Notes: generated from the sequence alone by a model not told the origin. A stretch of DNA of 64,000 bases from Zelopaecilomyces penicillatus (GCA_005765155.1 VCCP01000006.1:2492501-2556500), one strand, 5' to 3'. Positions 1 through 12,499 are shown, numbered from the stretch's first letter. Made by a program: numbers and translations.

Positions 1-1042
1 TAGTGTGGAGACCGTTTTTCACAGTTACTTGTGTGATAAGTAATTGACTGATCTGGCGCTTGATTTGGTCATCTCCAAACAACACGGCAACAGTTGCATA
101 CGGTGCGAGTGCATCATCTGCACTTGGCCCCAGCGTTAACCAATCAAGTGAAATGATGAGACGAGAGGCGGCAAATCTTCGTATCTGCACGCTATCTTTT
201 TAACTATCTAAATTCTGCACTAAGCAAAATGTAGTCAAAGAGATAGCCGCTAGTATATATTAAGCTTATGTAGTGAGCTTAACTGGACTAGAGTCAGAGC
301 CTTATCTCGTTTATTCTTTTCGACTGCGCATGACAATCTGTTTCAATGCTCCTTCACCAAACAGTTCAATTAAGCTCTCCTGACCACCTTCTGTTCTGCA
401 TTCTTGATTGCGCACAGCACGTGCTCTATCACGTATCCTACTACGTCAATGGAACAGAAAGCAACGAGACCTAGTGGTATTGAGGTGAGCTGAGACCTTT
501 ATCGAGTCGCTCTGCTCTTGCGTTTGAGCTGCGCTGGAGAATCGCCCGCACAGATTTAAACCAAAGCTGCCCTCGGCGTAACATCACAGATTAATATCGG
601 TGCCTCTGCACCCCCACACAGGTAGACTTGCCCGCTTCATCTGTCTGGCACCCTGAGCTATCTTGCACACTCTTTGTTGGCATCCAATTGTCGTCGTTCT
701 GACTTGCAGCAGTCTGACTCTGACAGGTGCTGTGAGTTTCATACATGTCTGGCCCTGCCTTTCGCATCATCTGTTACTCTTTCTCCGCGTCTTAGACCTC
801 TCCCTACCTTATGGCTTCCTATTTATAGCTTGGTTTACTGCTCTTACACTTGATGCTCTATCAGAGACTATTTCTTGTCGAAGGCAAGCTTTGATTGAGC
901 TGTGCTCACCGGCTTGTACAGCTGGCGGTTGAGCACACTCTCTTCTATCGCTCGCTTCTTCTTTCTTTCCCCCTCTATTCAATTCACTTTCGCAGGTAGC
1001 AACTGTCGCTGTCGTTGCCGAACTGTCCCGTCGTTAACAGTC
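1..1042 (+). promoter_or_regulatory. Upstream region and probable 5' UTR of the ING/PHD gene
   Basis: Normal-composition DNA with no convincing protein. Open frames here are short and lack homology that I recognise; the frame that continues into the ING/PHD gene from about 902 has no conserved residues before the ATG at 1043. The stretch 640-1040 is pyrimidine-rich (many CT and TCTT runs), typical of fungal core promoters and 5' leaders. No clear TATA box could be assigned. Confidence 0.4.
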
Positions 1043-2395
1043 ATGCCCAGAGACGACCTCTCCATCGACTTTGTCAAGAGGATGCCTCAAGCTGAGCCGC
1101 TGGACCCGGGATTGATCCTTGATGATTGGATCAACCGCGTGCAAAATCTCCCTGAAGAGATTCGTTTTATTCAAGAGGAAATCTCAGACAAAGACCGTCA
1201 GTACACCGAATGCATTCGTACGATAGATGATCGGGACGGCAAGATCCAGAAATGGATTAAGACCAACGGTAGTCACGAGCCCAATCCCAAAGAGGAACTG
1301 CTACGCACGCAGATTCGCGATAGCTATGCCCGCGCCGATCAATTTTCACAGGATAAGATTGCTTTGACGCAAAAGCTGCAGCTCATAATGGACAAGCATC
1401 TACGCAGTCTTGATATTCAGATCAAGTTACTCTATGATCGCGCGGAACCAGGCTTCACTGACCCCGATGATGTCCCTTCGTTGCTTCGACCCAGTGCCGC
1501 CAACCACAGTGCCCCTTCAATACGTGCAATCAACCCTTCGCACGACATTGCTTCCACCACCTCACCAGCATCGCCTCGTAATACCGTGGCGGGATCTTCC
1601 AACCCAGCAATGGTTCGGCTGCCCAATCATCCTCAGATCCGACACACCCAAACCCAACAACCACACGGCCAACAGCACCACCAGCACGCATTGTCTGCTC
1701 CAGCCACACCTGCAGCAAGCATGATTCTCAATCGCCAGCGGGAGAGCTCTGTCGGCCCATCAACAAAACGTGGGCCACGGGCTAACCCGGGTCTGGGAAG
1801 CGTACCTGCGGCATCAAGCGGGCTTGCTAGGCATTCTTCACTAGGCCCTGGCACCCCCAAAGCTGCATCTGGACCTGGTACAAGTACTGGTGCTGGTGTT
1901 GCTAGGGCAGGCAGCGCTGGTCCTAGAGCTAGTTCCGTTAAGACTGCCGCAGGTGGATTCAGTGGCCGAAGAGGTACACCGACCGGAGCTGGTCGGAAAA
2001 AACCACCCAATAAGTCATCGCTATCACGAGTTAAGAAGGCATCTTCAAGGAATTCTCCGGCCTCAACTGGAGAAAGCGACTTATCTGAAGCCGAGAGTGC
2101 AAGTGGCGAGGAGGAGGACGTTCCTGAAGGTAGATCAAGAGGAAACCCTGCTGTAAACGGCAAAGATGGGGACAGGGATGAAGCTGTTGGGGATGCAGAT
2201 GAGGATGAGGATGGTGGCGATGATAAAAAATATTGTCTCTGCCATAATGTGAGTTATGGTGATATGGTGGCCTGTGATAACGATAACTGCCCTTATGAGT
2301 GGTTTCATTGGTCGTGTGTTGGGCTCAAAAGTGAACCCAATGGGACTTGGTACTGTCCCGTATGTACGGAGAAGTTCCAACGCAAGAGCAAGTAG
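1043..2395 (+). CDS. YNG2: ING-family PHD-finger protein, YNG2-like (NuA4 acetyltransferase subunit)
   Basis: An uninterrupted 450-residue frame. Residues about 22-128 form the ING N-terminal helical domain ([18 protein letters not shown], then DKDRQY), which in the family mediates assembly into histone acetyltransferase or deacetylase complexes. Residues 130-390 are a low-complexity Ser/Pro/Gly/Ala linker ending in an acidic patch. Residues 397-441 form a C4HC3 PHD finger ([24 protein letters not shown]) that in ING proteins reads H3K4 methylation. The start is set at 1043 because [10 protein letters not shown] begins the conserved part; the in-frame extension back to 902 lacks conservation and is probably leader. 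By known family biology it acts in the nucleus as the Yng2 subunit of NuA4; Pho23 (Rpd3L) is the main alternative paralogue. It is convergent with HPM1, 285 bp away. I am sure of the ING/PHD class and less sure of the paralogue. Confidence 0.85.
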   Translation: MPRDDLSIDFVKRMPQAEPLDPGLILDDWINRVQNLPEEIRFIQEEISDKDRQYTECIRTIDDRDGKIQKWIKTNGSHEPNPKEELLRTQIRDSYARADQFSQDKIALTQKLQLIMDKHLRSLDIQIKLLYDRAEPGFTDPDDVPSLLRPSAANHSAPSIRAINPSHDIASTTSPASPRNTVAGSSNPAMVRLPNHPQIRHTQTQQPHGQQHHQHALSAPATPAASMILNRQRESSVGPSTKRGPRANPGLGSVPAASSGLARHSSLGPGTPKAASGPGTSTGAGVARAGSAGPRASSVKTAAGGFSGRRGTPTGAGRKKPPNKSSLSRVKKASSRNSPASTGESDLSEAESASGEEEDVPEGRSRGNPAVNGKDGDRDEAVGDADEDEDGGDDKKYCLCHNVSYGDMVACDNDNCPYEWFHWSCVGLKSEPNGTWYCPVCTEKFQRKSK

Positions 2396-2680
2396 AAACG
2401 ACAGGAGCAAATAAAATGTACACACGAGTATGTCTCAATGGATGAGCGAATACCTCAGCGAATGTAACAGATCACAATTTATATTAATGGTTTACCAAGT
2501 TAATGACAGTTCACAGAAATTTCTGTCATGATTTGGCAGTCAAACTTTGTTCAGATGAAAGCTTCTACTGTGGTACGTTGCTTAAAGCAACAAGGATGAC
2601 AGGCTTGTTACTGTCTAAGAGTTTCTCCTGGCGCTTTGCAGAAATTAATAGACTACCAATGCGGTCTAATTTTCCCTCAG
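2396..2680. other. Intergenic spacer between convergent genes
   Basis: This 285-bp stretch lies between the stop codons of the ING/PHD gene and HPM1. It contains A/T-rich signals such as aataaaatg at about 2409-2417 on the plus strand that could serve polyadenylation. No further gene is supported. Confidence 0.4.
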
Positions 2681-3942
2681 TCAACTTGCTGGTTTCGCAT
2701 GTGCATCTTCCATGCTTGAAGAGGGGAGAACACAACACACCACGCCGCGTCGAACACCCTCTGTCTCCTCACAGACCTGCGAGACAATGGCGCCTTTACC
2801 TTTGGCTTTGTCGATGAAGTCATCTAACGATCCCCCAACACCAAAATACAACTTCTTGGCCGCAATAAATGCTTTAGCTTCAGCACAAGATGCCTGCTCT
2901 CGTTCTAAAATGGAGAAAAGAACTTCAACAAATGCTTGTAAGGCGAATGGGGAATAAATGGTTTCGGCCCCGAGGAGCAGTGTAAATGCTGAGGCGTTTT
3001 CGAATGCAAAAGCAGGGATATCGTAGAGATGCTGGATGAATTCAACGGACCATGCCCCAGATATGAATGACAGGGCCACATTGCTATCTAGCAGATATTT
3101 CTGAAAAGCGTTAGTAACTTCAACGGATAGCTCCAATTCCCCTTCCATAGCAAAGGCATCGACTAGGGCTGAAGTTTGCTGATGCTGAATCGCCCAGGCA
3201 AGAATGAAGTTAGGGAGAGTAACGAGTTGGAGGACCGAGGGGTTGTAATCGGCCAGAACGAATGAACAGGGGGTTTTCCGCCGTTGGTCCTTGGAGTTGA
3301 GGTTCGTAACCCACTGAAAGATAGCAAGAGACGGGAGCGCAGTTCCACAGCCAACCTTTTAGCCAAGAAAAAGCGTGGAATTGTTAATATTGAGATGACC
3401 TAGAGCGGGGGCTGGATTGAGGTGGAGGCTATAAGTATACGCACCTCGATGACACGCATCGGAGCATGCTCCCGAGTCGACAGATTTTCTTCAACAGCAA
3501 TCACCTTTACTAAATCGACGCTGCTTTCCCAGCTCTTAAAGCCCCCTTCATACACTCCCGTTTTGACGTCATGGCTGCCCAAGCCACCCTCCAGCACATG
3601 ATCCTCACCTGGTGGCCTAAACTCATTGTCTTCGGCCATGAGCTGCAATCGCACATCCCAAAGCTCCCGCCGGGGTAGCTGTATGTGAGAGCCATTGCCG
3701 AGGTCTATATCCAATAATGAGTAGGCGATTTTAGAGGGTAGCGAGAACATCAAGCTCGATAATTCATGACGTGTCGCGGGAAGCAATGGCTTGCCAGGCA
3801 CCGGAAATGCAGTTACTGCTGACACCGATGATGATGATGATGATGACGACAGCACTGTGGTGCTGGCATCGTTTTTCGAGATGCTATGCTCGGGGTTCTC
3901 AGAATCGATATCATCACCAGAAAAGCCAAAAGAAAACGCCAT
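2681..3942 (-). CDS. HPM1: Protein-histidine N-methyltransferase, Hpm1/METTL18 family (2 exons)
   Basis: I model two exons, 3942-3445 and 3355-2681 (390 residues; yeast Hpm1 is similar in length). The donor GTGCGT at 3444 and the acceptor AAAAG ending at 3356 define an 89-bp intron. Splicing joins RVIE to VGCGTALPS and restores the SAM-binding motif I (residues 166-175), which neither exon carries intact. Other support is the start MAFSFGF, the family segment GVYEGGFKSWESSVDLV at about 129-145, the post-motif LADYN at 200-204 and a Seven-beta-strand layout to the end (YFGVGGSLDDF). A Ser8 run (32-39) comes from a GAT/ATC-type microsatellite. The yeast enzyme methylates a histidine of ribosomal protein uL3 in the nucleus/cytosol. 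It is convergent with the ING/PHD gene; its promoter (3943-4154) abuts the AT-rich island. The last 15 residues (after CCVLPSS) are not conserved and could be altered by a missed 3' exon. Confidence 0.85.
3358..3444 (-). other. Intron of HPM1
   Basis: Donor GTGCGT (minus strand, from 3444), possible branch site ATTAACA near 3386, and acceptor AG just before GTTGGCTGTGGAACT. Removal keeps phase 0 and restores the methyltransferase motif I. The exact acceptor base is at 3356, two bases beyond this box on the low side. Confidence 0.75.
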
Positions 3943-4154
3943 TTTCAGAGATGGATAGTAAGTCTTGCTTTGGATCTACTGGTTGTCTTTCTGATCAATT
4001 AAGGCCTGCCAAGGTCAATTGGCAAAATATACATATATATCTAGTATCTAGAGGTTTCTCACGAATATATAATTTCGTAACTACATGTTCCGTTGTGGTC
4101 AAGGTGAGTGGAGCCGGAATTTCTTGCGTTGATAAGATACGACTATTCTTGAGC

Positions 4155-4230
4155 ACCCGTTGGTCAAGCTCTTCGGGTAGGGCACCCTCAGGCAACCAAC
4201 TAAGAGCTACCCTCTTAATTAACTAAAAAA
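4155..4230 (+). repeat. Island-boundary repeat, copy 1
   Basis: Begins ACCCGTTGG and ends CTCTTAATTAACTA. It matches, over about 75 bp with scattered changes, the sequence at 54168-54242 in the same orientation. Both copies stand exactly where normal-composition DNA gives way to AT-rich DNA on their right. The origin is unknown; it may be the end of a transposon or a short structured element. Confidence 0.55.
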
Positions 4231-7200
4231 TAATTAATATACCTTTTAATTCTAATACACTTACTATATTTATTATATTTATTATATTTATTATATTTAT
4301 TATATTTATTATATTTATTATATTTATTAATTAATAATCTTTAATTAAAATAATATTATATAAAACTACATATAAAACTATATAATAAATAAATTAATTA
4401 AATTATATAAATAATCTTTTATAAAGTCTTTTATATTATAAATTATAAAATATCTTATATATTATTAAAAAGTTATAATCTTTAACTTTATTATTATTAT
4501 TTTAGAATAACTTTATATTAGAGTTAATTAAGCTATTACTTTTAATTCTTTATAGATTTTTTAATATGTTTTTTAAGATTAAATATTAATATAAAAAATA
4601 TTATATTATAGTCTTTATTATTAATATTTATTATATATTTATAAGAAAGCTATCTTTTTATTAATTAAAAAAATAGTTTTATTTATATTTAAAAAAATTA
4701 AAAAATTTTATCTTTAATTATATAATTTAAGTTATTTCTTAAAAATTAATTTTTTTTTAATTTTATTAATAAATTAAAATATAATAATTAATTATTATAT
4801 TTTAAATTATTTTAAATACTAATAAAAGGCTTATTTAATAGATTAACTTTATTATTTTAATTTTCTTTTTTAATTATTATCTTATATTATTAATTTATAT
4901 AATGATAATTAATATCAATAATAATAATATTTAATAAATATATATTCTTTTTATATTATTATATATTATTAAGCTTATTAATCTATTTTATATAATTAAT
5001 AATAAAATTCTTAATATATAATTTAAATATAAATATCTTTATAATAATAAAAGCTATTAAATAAAGGTCTTTATATATTAATAAATTTAAAAGATAAAGC
5101 TTATAAATATATTAAAGAATATTTATAATTTAATAAAAATAATTTCTTTAAATAATAATAAAATATAAATTAAATTTATTATTTATTAAAAATAAATATT
5201 ATAATATATTTATTTATTAAAAAAAAAATCTTTTAATAATAATTATAATATTAAATATAATAAAGCATTTATTATAAATATATTAAAATATAAATAAAAA
5301 ATTGAAATATGAAAAAATAAGCTTATTTTTAAAAATAATTATTAAAGAATCTTTTAATATATTATTTTAAATAATTTAAAAACTCTAATATTAAATAATT
5401 AAAGAATATATATAAGATAAAATAAAAGAATTATAATAAAGATATTAAATTTAATATAATATTTAATAAAATTAATTAATATATAATTTATAAAGTTATT
5501 AATAATTAAAAATTAATAGATTTTATTAAAAATAATAATAATAAAGCCTTCAATATTATTATTAAGCTAGCTAGCTATATTATATTATTTATTATAATTA
5601 AATTATTCTTTAAATATAAAATTTATTTTTTAAATTTTTATAGTTTTTTTAGGATTATTTATTAAAATAATAAAATTAATTAAATATTATTTTAATATTA
5701 TTAAAATCTATATTAAATCTAATAAAATCTATATTTTAATTAATTTTAATTTTTAAATAGCTTTTTATTATAAAGATCTTAAAATATAAGTTAAAAAGAA
5801 ATTAAATTATTTATTATATTTATTATATTATCTATTAGTATAGTCTTTATATAAAGCCCTTAAATAATTAATTAAAAGTAAAGCTTTTAATTAATTAAAA
5901 ATCCTTAAAATATCTAAAAATTTAAAATAACTCCTTTATATTAAAATTAATTAATATTTATATTATAATTTATATCTCTTATAATTATTAAAAAAATATC
6001 CTTTATTAGCTTTAATAAAAACCTATTCTTTTATTTTTACAGTTATATAAGCTATTATTATTAATTATAAATATCTTTTTTATATTAAAATACCTTTATC
6101 TTTATATTAAACCATCCTTAAATTTAATATAAATTATTTTATAATTAATAAAGTAATATATTTTATTTTAAAAGATAATCCCTTTTCTTAATATATAAAC
6201 TAGTAATAAAACCTTAATAATAAAGAAAATAATATATTAAAAGGCTTTTAAAGAATCTCTTTTTAAGAATAATCTTATATTTTTATATTTTAATTTTCTC
6301 TTTTCTTTTAAAATATTTATAATATAGAATTTATAGCTTATAATATTATTAATAGCTTTTAAAAAATAAAGCTTTTTTTATTAATAAATAAATTAATAAT
6401 AAAATAATTTTTTAATAAATAATACTTTAAATAATAAATAATAAACCTAGTTTATATTTTATTATTATTAAAGAAAATATTTTTTTAAATAATTATAAAT
6501 ACTCTTTAATATATATATATATATATTATTTAAATTTATTAAGCTTATTAATCTATAAAAATATTTATTAAATAATTTATATATTTATAAAAGCTTTTAT
6601 ATTTAAAATATATATTAATAACTTTATTATTAATTATATATTAATAACTTTATTATTAATTATATATTAATAACTTTATTATTAATTATATAAGATATAT
6701 TATTAAATTAATAAATAAAAAGAAGCTAAGAAAATTAATAAAATTAATAAAATAATTTATTACAAGCTTAAGCCTTTATAATATGTATTAATAAGATTAA
6801 ATAAATTAGAAGAAAAAGATTTAAAAAAGAATAATAATATTAATTATTAATAATATATAAAGCTTTTTATTAATATATAAAAGGCTTAAAAATATAATAA
6901 TAAAAGATAAAAATATAGCTTATTTAAGCTTATAAAAAGGATTTAATCTTAAAAAAATAATTTAAAAATATATATAAAGATTAAGAATATCTCTTATTTA
7001 AATATTAAGATAAAGCTATATATAAGCTTTTAAACGAAAAAAAATAGCTTTTTAATTAATATAAAATATATATTAAAAACTTAATAAGCTCTTATTATAT
7101 CTTTAAATAATTAAAGATTTTTAATAATATAATAAATATCTTATAAAGAATGAAAAATAATAACTTTATTAATTTTAATGTAAATCCTTTTAAAGATAAG

Positions 7201-7436
7201 AATAATAAGAATAAAAATAATATTAATTTATTAAAATATATATAAAAAACCATATAAAATATATAATAATTAATATTATAAGAAATTAAAGATAATATCT
7301 TTTTAATACTATTATTATTTTATATAATATTATATAATAAAAAGCCTTATAACTTAGCTTAATATATTATATAAAGATATATAAATAATTAATAAAAAAT
7401 ATAGAAAAATAATAATAATTAAGCTTATTATATAGC
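4231..7436. repeat. AT-rich decayed repeat tract
   Basis: Almost pure A/T with no open frame worth reporting. It holds a 9-bp tandem repeat (TATATTTAT, about 4264-4330) and a 26-bp unit present three times at 6611-6688. I see no recognisable protein remnant. Extreme C-to-T decay of repeats (RIP) is the likely cause of the composition. Confidence 0.6.
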
Positions 7437-7441
7437 CTTAT

Positions 7442-7718
7442 TATTGTAATTTGCAGTATAAAGTTATAACTAAAGCTAGTAGCGATAGCAGTGGAAGAAA
7501 GGCAGTGAATAGTTATCCAGAGTAAAGTCTGTAGAAAAGAAGAAAGAAGTGATTAAATTGCCAATAGAGAAAGAAAGCAGGATTCAACTAGGAATCCAGC
7601 TATCTTATATATCTAAATAATACTAGGATTATTTGGAATTATTTAAGAATTCCAAATAATATTTCTTTAGATTTCTAAGTATTCCAAATAATAAGAAAGA
7701 GAGGGGTATAAGGGATAA
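7442..7718 (-). repeat. Copia A 3' LTR, distal segment (split LTR part 1)
   Basis: 277 bp beginning TATTGTAATTTGCAG on the plus strand, matching the outer part of every other 475-bp LTR in the window. The LTR resumes at 15209; 277 plus 198 equals the 475 bp seen in intact copies. The last five bases, GATAA, are the target duplication of the nested element. Confidence 0.9.
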
Positions 7719-8175
7719 TATAACATTTAATAAATTCCCAAGAGATAAACCTAACAAAAAGGGTTTATATTAGCAGATAAGTCAGGGCATTCTGAGCAAT
7801 ATATCTATCATATTAATAATAGATACCAAGTATTATAACCAGGGATTAAGTATCAGCATAATAAGCGATAATGAATAATACAATAAAGTTAAAAGTGTAT
7901 TGATAACTATCTAAGCTATATCTAAAGAGTGAAAATTAAGGGTATATATATATATCATGGATCATAATTTAAGCCATAATCCTTATTACTGGATCATGCT
8001 CAGAATCATAAGCCATCCTATTAGATCATAGTTTTAAGAGTGATCCTAAGCCTAAGATCATTTTTAGAATCATAATCCAATTCCATACAGTTCCAAGCCT
8101 CCAGTACATACCTAGTAACATCATAAGTCACATAACTAAGGCCCACTATATAACCTTAGCTATTAGGTCATAATA
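7719..8175 (-). repeat. Gypsy 3' LTR
   Basis: 457 bp, plus-strand ends TATAACATTT and GGTCATAATA. It aligns without length change to 14747-15203, and the differences I checked are all A/G or C/T. The terminal TG/CA dinucleotides have decayed to TA at both ends, as RIP would do. Confidence 0.88.
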
Positions 8176-8557
8176 TAATATCTCCCTCTCAAAAGGTCTT
8201 ATCCTTAAAGCCTATAGGCATATCTTTCCTTCCTTCCTTAATATTTTATAAGTTATAAGACTTATATCACATTAAATTATTTCTTATAATATTAGATCAT
8301 ATTAGGAAACTATAATATCCTTTTAAGAAGATTATTAAGCATATCATACTTATTAATAATATCAAATATTCTATACTAGCTAAGGGAGTAGATTTCAATA
8401 ATAAAACAGTAGATATATCATATTCTTATTATTTCAAATAAAAACAATCTTACTATATAATAGAAAACAATAGCTGTTATATAGCGTATATAAAGCAGGA
8501 TCACTCCTATAATAGTATTTTGATAGCATCTTTATATATACACTCTTATTATATCCA

Positions 8558-8998
8558 AACATCCAATTCTTACTGATTTCATTAATAATAAAACTTTTAG
8601 AGCAATACTATTATTTAGACTCCAAAGAAGAGAAAACTAAAGAAAATATCTTAGATATCCAAGATCAATTATCTAAGTTACAATCATAGCTCTCTTCAGC
8701 TCTAAACCGCTTATCTCATATCTACAAGCTTAAGAAGAAGGCTAAAGAGCAAAGCTCTAAATTGATTTATCAGGGTTTAAAGGAGTTGAATACTAAAGAT
8801 AGGATTAATCTAGTCCCTATCCTAGAGGCATATAAGCATTATATAATATTAGATTTACAGTTCCTAGATGCTCTAAATAAGATAGATTAGTCTTCCTTAG
8901 GTTTAAGCAACAAGTTTATTGATTTGAGGTCTTTAGCCAGGCCGACTGGTTCCGAAGGAACTGTTATAGTATCGGGCAGTAATGGTTCAAATGATTAG
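8558..8998 (+). pseudogene. Antisense reading frame inside the gypsy element (unknown function, one stop)
   Basis: On the strand opposite to gypsy pol, a frame of about 147 codons ends at TAG 8996-8998, with an in-frame TAG after KLQS (about 8687) and another near 8888. It reads PNIQFLLISL, then QDQLSKLQ, then LSSALNRLSHIYKLKKKA, a Lys-rich helical region, and ends EGTVIVSGSNGSND. The stops could be decayed CAG/TGG codons. I recognise the basic helical part only as resembling short proteins often found near fungal transposons; I cannot name the family. Its last 12 codons overlap the chromodomain end in opposite orientation. Whether it was a gene of the element or a captured host fragment is undecided. 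The true start was not found. Confidence 0.5.
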
Positions 8999-9098
8999 CG
9001 GGTTCCTATATATTATCTTCAGATCCAAAGCCTTTCTATTTAATAAGATATTCATTTCACTTATTTTCCTATCTAGTATCCAATATTATCTCTACTTC
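8962..9098 (-). pseudogene. Gypsy chromodomain remnant
   Basis: Minus-strand frame reads EVEIILDTR, then NEYLIK*KGFGSEDNI*EP. It keeps the chromodomain pattern E-x-I-L-D ... EYL(I/V)KWKG ... NTWEP, with both Trp codons changed to TAG. In known chromoviruses this domain directs integration to histone-marked chromatin. It follows the integrase C-terminal domain as expected. Confidence 0.8.
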
Positions 9099-9180
9099 CT
9101 ATTCTTTTTCAACTACTTCCACTTATATTATTATATATTCCTTCATATTATTAGATACCTTGCTTAATAAGGAAATATAG

Positions 9181-9365
9181 AACATAGGGTATAACTATAT
9201 ATTCTTTAGTAATAAAAGTTCATAGTTGATATTGGAAATAGCCTTCTTAACTTTAAAAGATCTAAGTTTCTTAAAATCCAATTTATTGCTTGATTATATT
9301 ATTATAATATTTGGAGAATTTTTACCTAATATATAGCATAAAAGGTATACCATATCTCCCTCTTT
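9181..9365 (-). pseudogene. Gypsy integrase C-terminal domain remnant
   Basis: Minus-strand frame contains FKEGDMVYLL and SNKLDFKKLRSFKVKKAI, the FxxGDxVYL and SxKLDxKxxGPFxI pattern of gypsy integrases, with stop codons between. It lies between the SDRG core and the chromodomain. Confidence 0.75.
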
Positions 9366-9699
9366 AAAGATTAATCCCTTTAATCTTTATTAATCTATAT
9401 AGTATTTTATTCTATTATAGATGATTTAGAGTTATATATAGAGTTCTTTATATAATTATTATTTTTATATAGCATTAAGCATAGCCTTTTCTGATTTTGG
9501 TCCCTCTTAGCATAATAGATGAAATACTTCTAGTATAAATCTATAATTAGTATATATTAGCATGAGTTATATTGATTCAGAAACAGATATATTATAAGCT
9601 AGTTATATAATTGATAGGTATTTTACTCAATTATCTTAATAATAATTAATATAAGTATATAAGTATCCTTTAATAATCTGATTGATCTATTCTATTTAT

Positions 9700-10450
9700 C
9701 CATCTGTTTATGAGTAATAGGCAATACTAAGTCTATATCTGGTTCTAAGATATCCTATTAATCCTTACTAAAATTTAAAGGCAAAGATTATTCCTCTATC
9801 AGAGATAATTTCCTCTAGTAAGCTATATAAGCTTACTACCACTCTATTAAAGTTATAAGCAAGATCTTCTACTAAGCTTACTTTAATATAGAGTATAAAA
9901 TATAAGAACTTTATTAATCTTTTTATAATAACTTATATCAAGTTATAGGCTACTCCTATAAAGGATTCTACTAATAGGGATAGTTTAATAATAAAATCAA
10001 ATAATATTAATTCTTATAATTATATAGGCACTGATAATGGTTATAACTCTTTATATAGTTTATATCTTGCTAGCTTAGTTTATCTATAAATAATATAGTC
10101 ACTTATAACCTTCTGGACTACTTATTATAATCCTTTGAATCTATAGTATCTTTATATTTATTCTATAGTCTTTATAATTCCTTGGTAACTATAAATAAAG
10201 GATTTATATAATTCTTATATAATAATTTCTTAGAGTTCTTTAGGTATCCAGAGTTTCTTATTATATTTATAATATCTATCTTTTTATTTTATACCTTTAA
10301 GTACCTTTACTATATCTTCTAAGGAGTATACTTACTTAACTTATTTCAAGATAGGGTTAGCTGATATAACTCGATATATAGCGTTTAATTTCATCTATAG
10401 TATGCCTGATTTAGTCATTTAAAAGATTTATCCTTTATAATAAGGCTTTC
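9700..10450 (-). pseudogene. Gypsy integrase core remnant
   Basis: The clearest motif is LEEIISDRGIIF at 9787-9818 (minus strand), the second catalytic Asp region of the DDE integrase core. The frame is broken many times. The upstream limit is approximate, set by the expected 700-bp core length. Confidence 0.65.
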
Positions 10451-11149
10451 CATCATTATAATCGCTTTATTGGCTTAGAGCATCTACTCTACTATTTTCA
10501 GATCCTTTATAATGAATGATTTTATAATTATAATCCATAAGGGTCTCTGTATAGCAGGTTTATTATATATTTAACTTCTATATAATAATAAAGTAAGAGA
10601 TATTCTTATAATTAGTAAAAACCTTTATTTAATGATTATTTCCTTATAAATAATATAAGAATTTATTAAAAGCTTTAATAATAGCTATAAATTCCTTATT
10701 ATAGATTGAATAATTGAATTCTACTCTATAAAGTTTCTTAGAGTAGAAGGCAACAGGTTATAATCTACCTTCATTATCTTATTATCCAATCTATACTCTA
10801 ATAGCATAGTTTAAAGCATCAGTTTCAAGTTTTATAGATTTATCTAGATTATATATCACTAGTACAGATTCTTTACAGATTCATTTCTTAAGTTTTTCAA
10901 ATACAGTATCTATATTAGATTTCCATAAGAATTTACAATCTTTCTTAATACATTTAATAAATAGCACAGCTATTTTACTATAATCACAGATAAACTTTCA
11001 ATAATAGTTAATAAAGCCCAAAAACTCTTATATATTTATAATATTTTATAGCATTAGCCAGTCATATACTACAGTGATTTTTACTGATTCTATTTAAATT
11101 TCACCTGATAAAAAGATATATCCTAGGAAGGTAATCATTTACTTATAAA

Positions 11150-11700
11150 ATTCACATTTTTCTGGTTCGATAAGAAGATTATTATCTTGGAGTAGTTATA
11201 ATACCTTATAAATATATTCTCTATATTCTTCTTCCATTTAAGAGAAGATTAGGATATCATCTAGATAGACTACTATAAAGATATCCAAATATTCTTAAAG
11301 AATGTTATTAATTATACACTAGAATATTATAGGGGCATTGATTAAGCTAAAAGGTATTACCAGATACTTAAAAAGTCCAAACTTGGTTCTGAAAGCGGTT
11401 TTCTATTCATTGCCTTTCTTTATTCAAATCAAGTTATACACTCCTTTAAGGTCTAGAATAGTAAACCAGTTTATTCTATATAATCAATTACATAGTTTAT
11501 TAATTAATAATAAGGGTATCTAATCCTTAATTATAACTATATTTAATAATTAGTAATCCATAACCAGTCATAGCTTACCATTCTTTTTTAATATAAATAT
11601 AACAGAGTATCCTGCTTTGGATATAAATAATTAAATATATCCCTTTTTTAGTATTTTATCAAGGTACTCTTATAATATTTCAAGTTCCTTAGCATTTAGT
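11150..11700 (-). pseudogene. Gypsy reverse transcriptase remnant
   Basis: Minus-strand motifs in order: FTILDLKGVYNLI near 11440-11476, KTAFRTKFGLFKYLV near 11365-11410, SLINAP, then IVVYLDDILIF around 11247-11280 holding the catalytic YLDD. Several codons are now TAG or TGA. The FxxLDLKxAY and YLDD spacing is that of Ty3/gypsy enzymes. RNase H should follow at about 10500-10950 but is too decayed to call. Confidence 0.85.
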
Positions 11701-12499
11701 ATATAGATCTTAATAAAAGTAGGCTTCTTTCCATCTATAATCTGAATTTTATAGTCCTATTAATTATACAAGGGGAGCTTTATTTTAAGTTCTTTGCGAA
11801 ATAGTTTAATATACTTATAGTATTCTTCCAGTATAGGTATAAGTTATTTTTCTATATCTAAGGGTGATTCATCCTTAGAGTGTTCTTATAGTTATTCTAT
11901 TATTATCCTAAGGGTGGTAATAACCTATTAGATTTATTATTATTGATTATTATATTGTTTTTTGGTGTGATTTCCTAGTAGGAGGCCCTTCTCAATAGCT
12001 ATAAAGCATACTTTCTTCACTTTGCCTATTATTATTGAATCTTTATAATTTCTTAGAGATAATATAATATCACTCTATTGCATCTAGCCTATCTTCTAAT
12101 TAATCTATAGATTACTATCAAATAACTAGGGGTAGCCTAATACAAGTTTATATTCTCTAGTATCCATTATATTAAATATAGTATTATCTTAATATCCTTG
12201 GACTTTAAATTAGAGATAATTAGTCTTTTTATTAATCTATCCTCTATTATAGATAAAGATATTTCCTTCCAGGTTATATAAGGGGTATAGTTCTTCCTTA
12301 TCATACTATAGCAGTTATATACGATTCATAGCTTTTAGTAATATATAATTGCTTATTACTCCATTATCCATTAAAGCATAGAAATAATATCCTATAATCT
12401 ATATTTCTATCATTAATTTAAGCCTATTAATGCTTATTATATAGAGGGTCTTTTATAAGGGATCATGCTATAATCCTCTTATAGGCGATTTTACTTGTT

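Noticed and set aside
663..932. Plus-strand frame of 89 codons upstream of the ING/PHD gene
   Set aside because: No motif, Leu/Ser/Cys-rich chance composition, and it lies in the pyrimidine-rich leader region.
1633..2163. Minus-strand frame of 176 codons over the ING/PHD gene
   Set aside because: It is antisense to the low-complexity linker of a well-supported gene; Pro/Leu/Ala bias is the mirror of Ser/Gly/Ala codons.
4231..7436. Possible mitochondrial DNA insertion, because of the extreme AT content
   Set aside because: No mitochondrial gene or tRNA motif is visible, and the flanks show RIP-type repeat decay that explains the composition.
8982..9167. Plus-strand Phe/Tyr-rich frame that looks like a membrane protein
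   Set aside because: It is the antisense of the gypsy chromodomain; hydrophobicity comes from A/T-rich codons.
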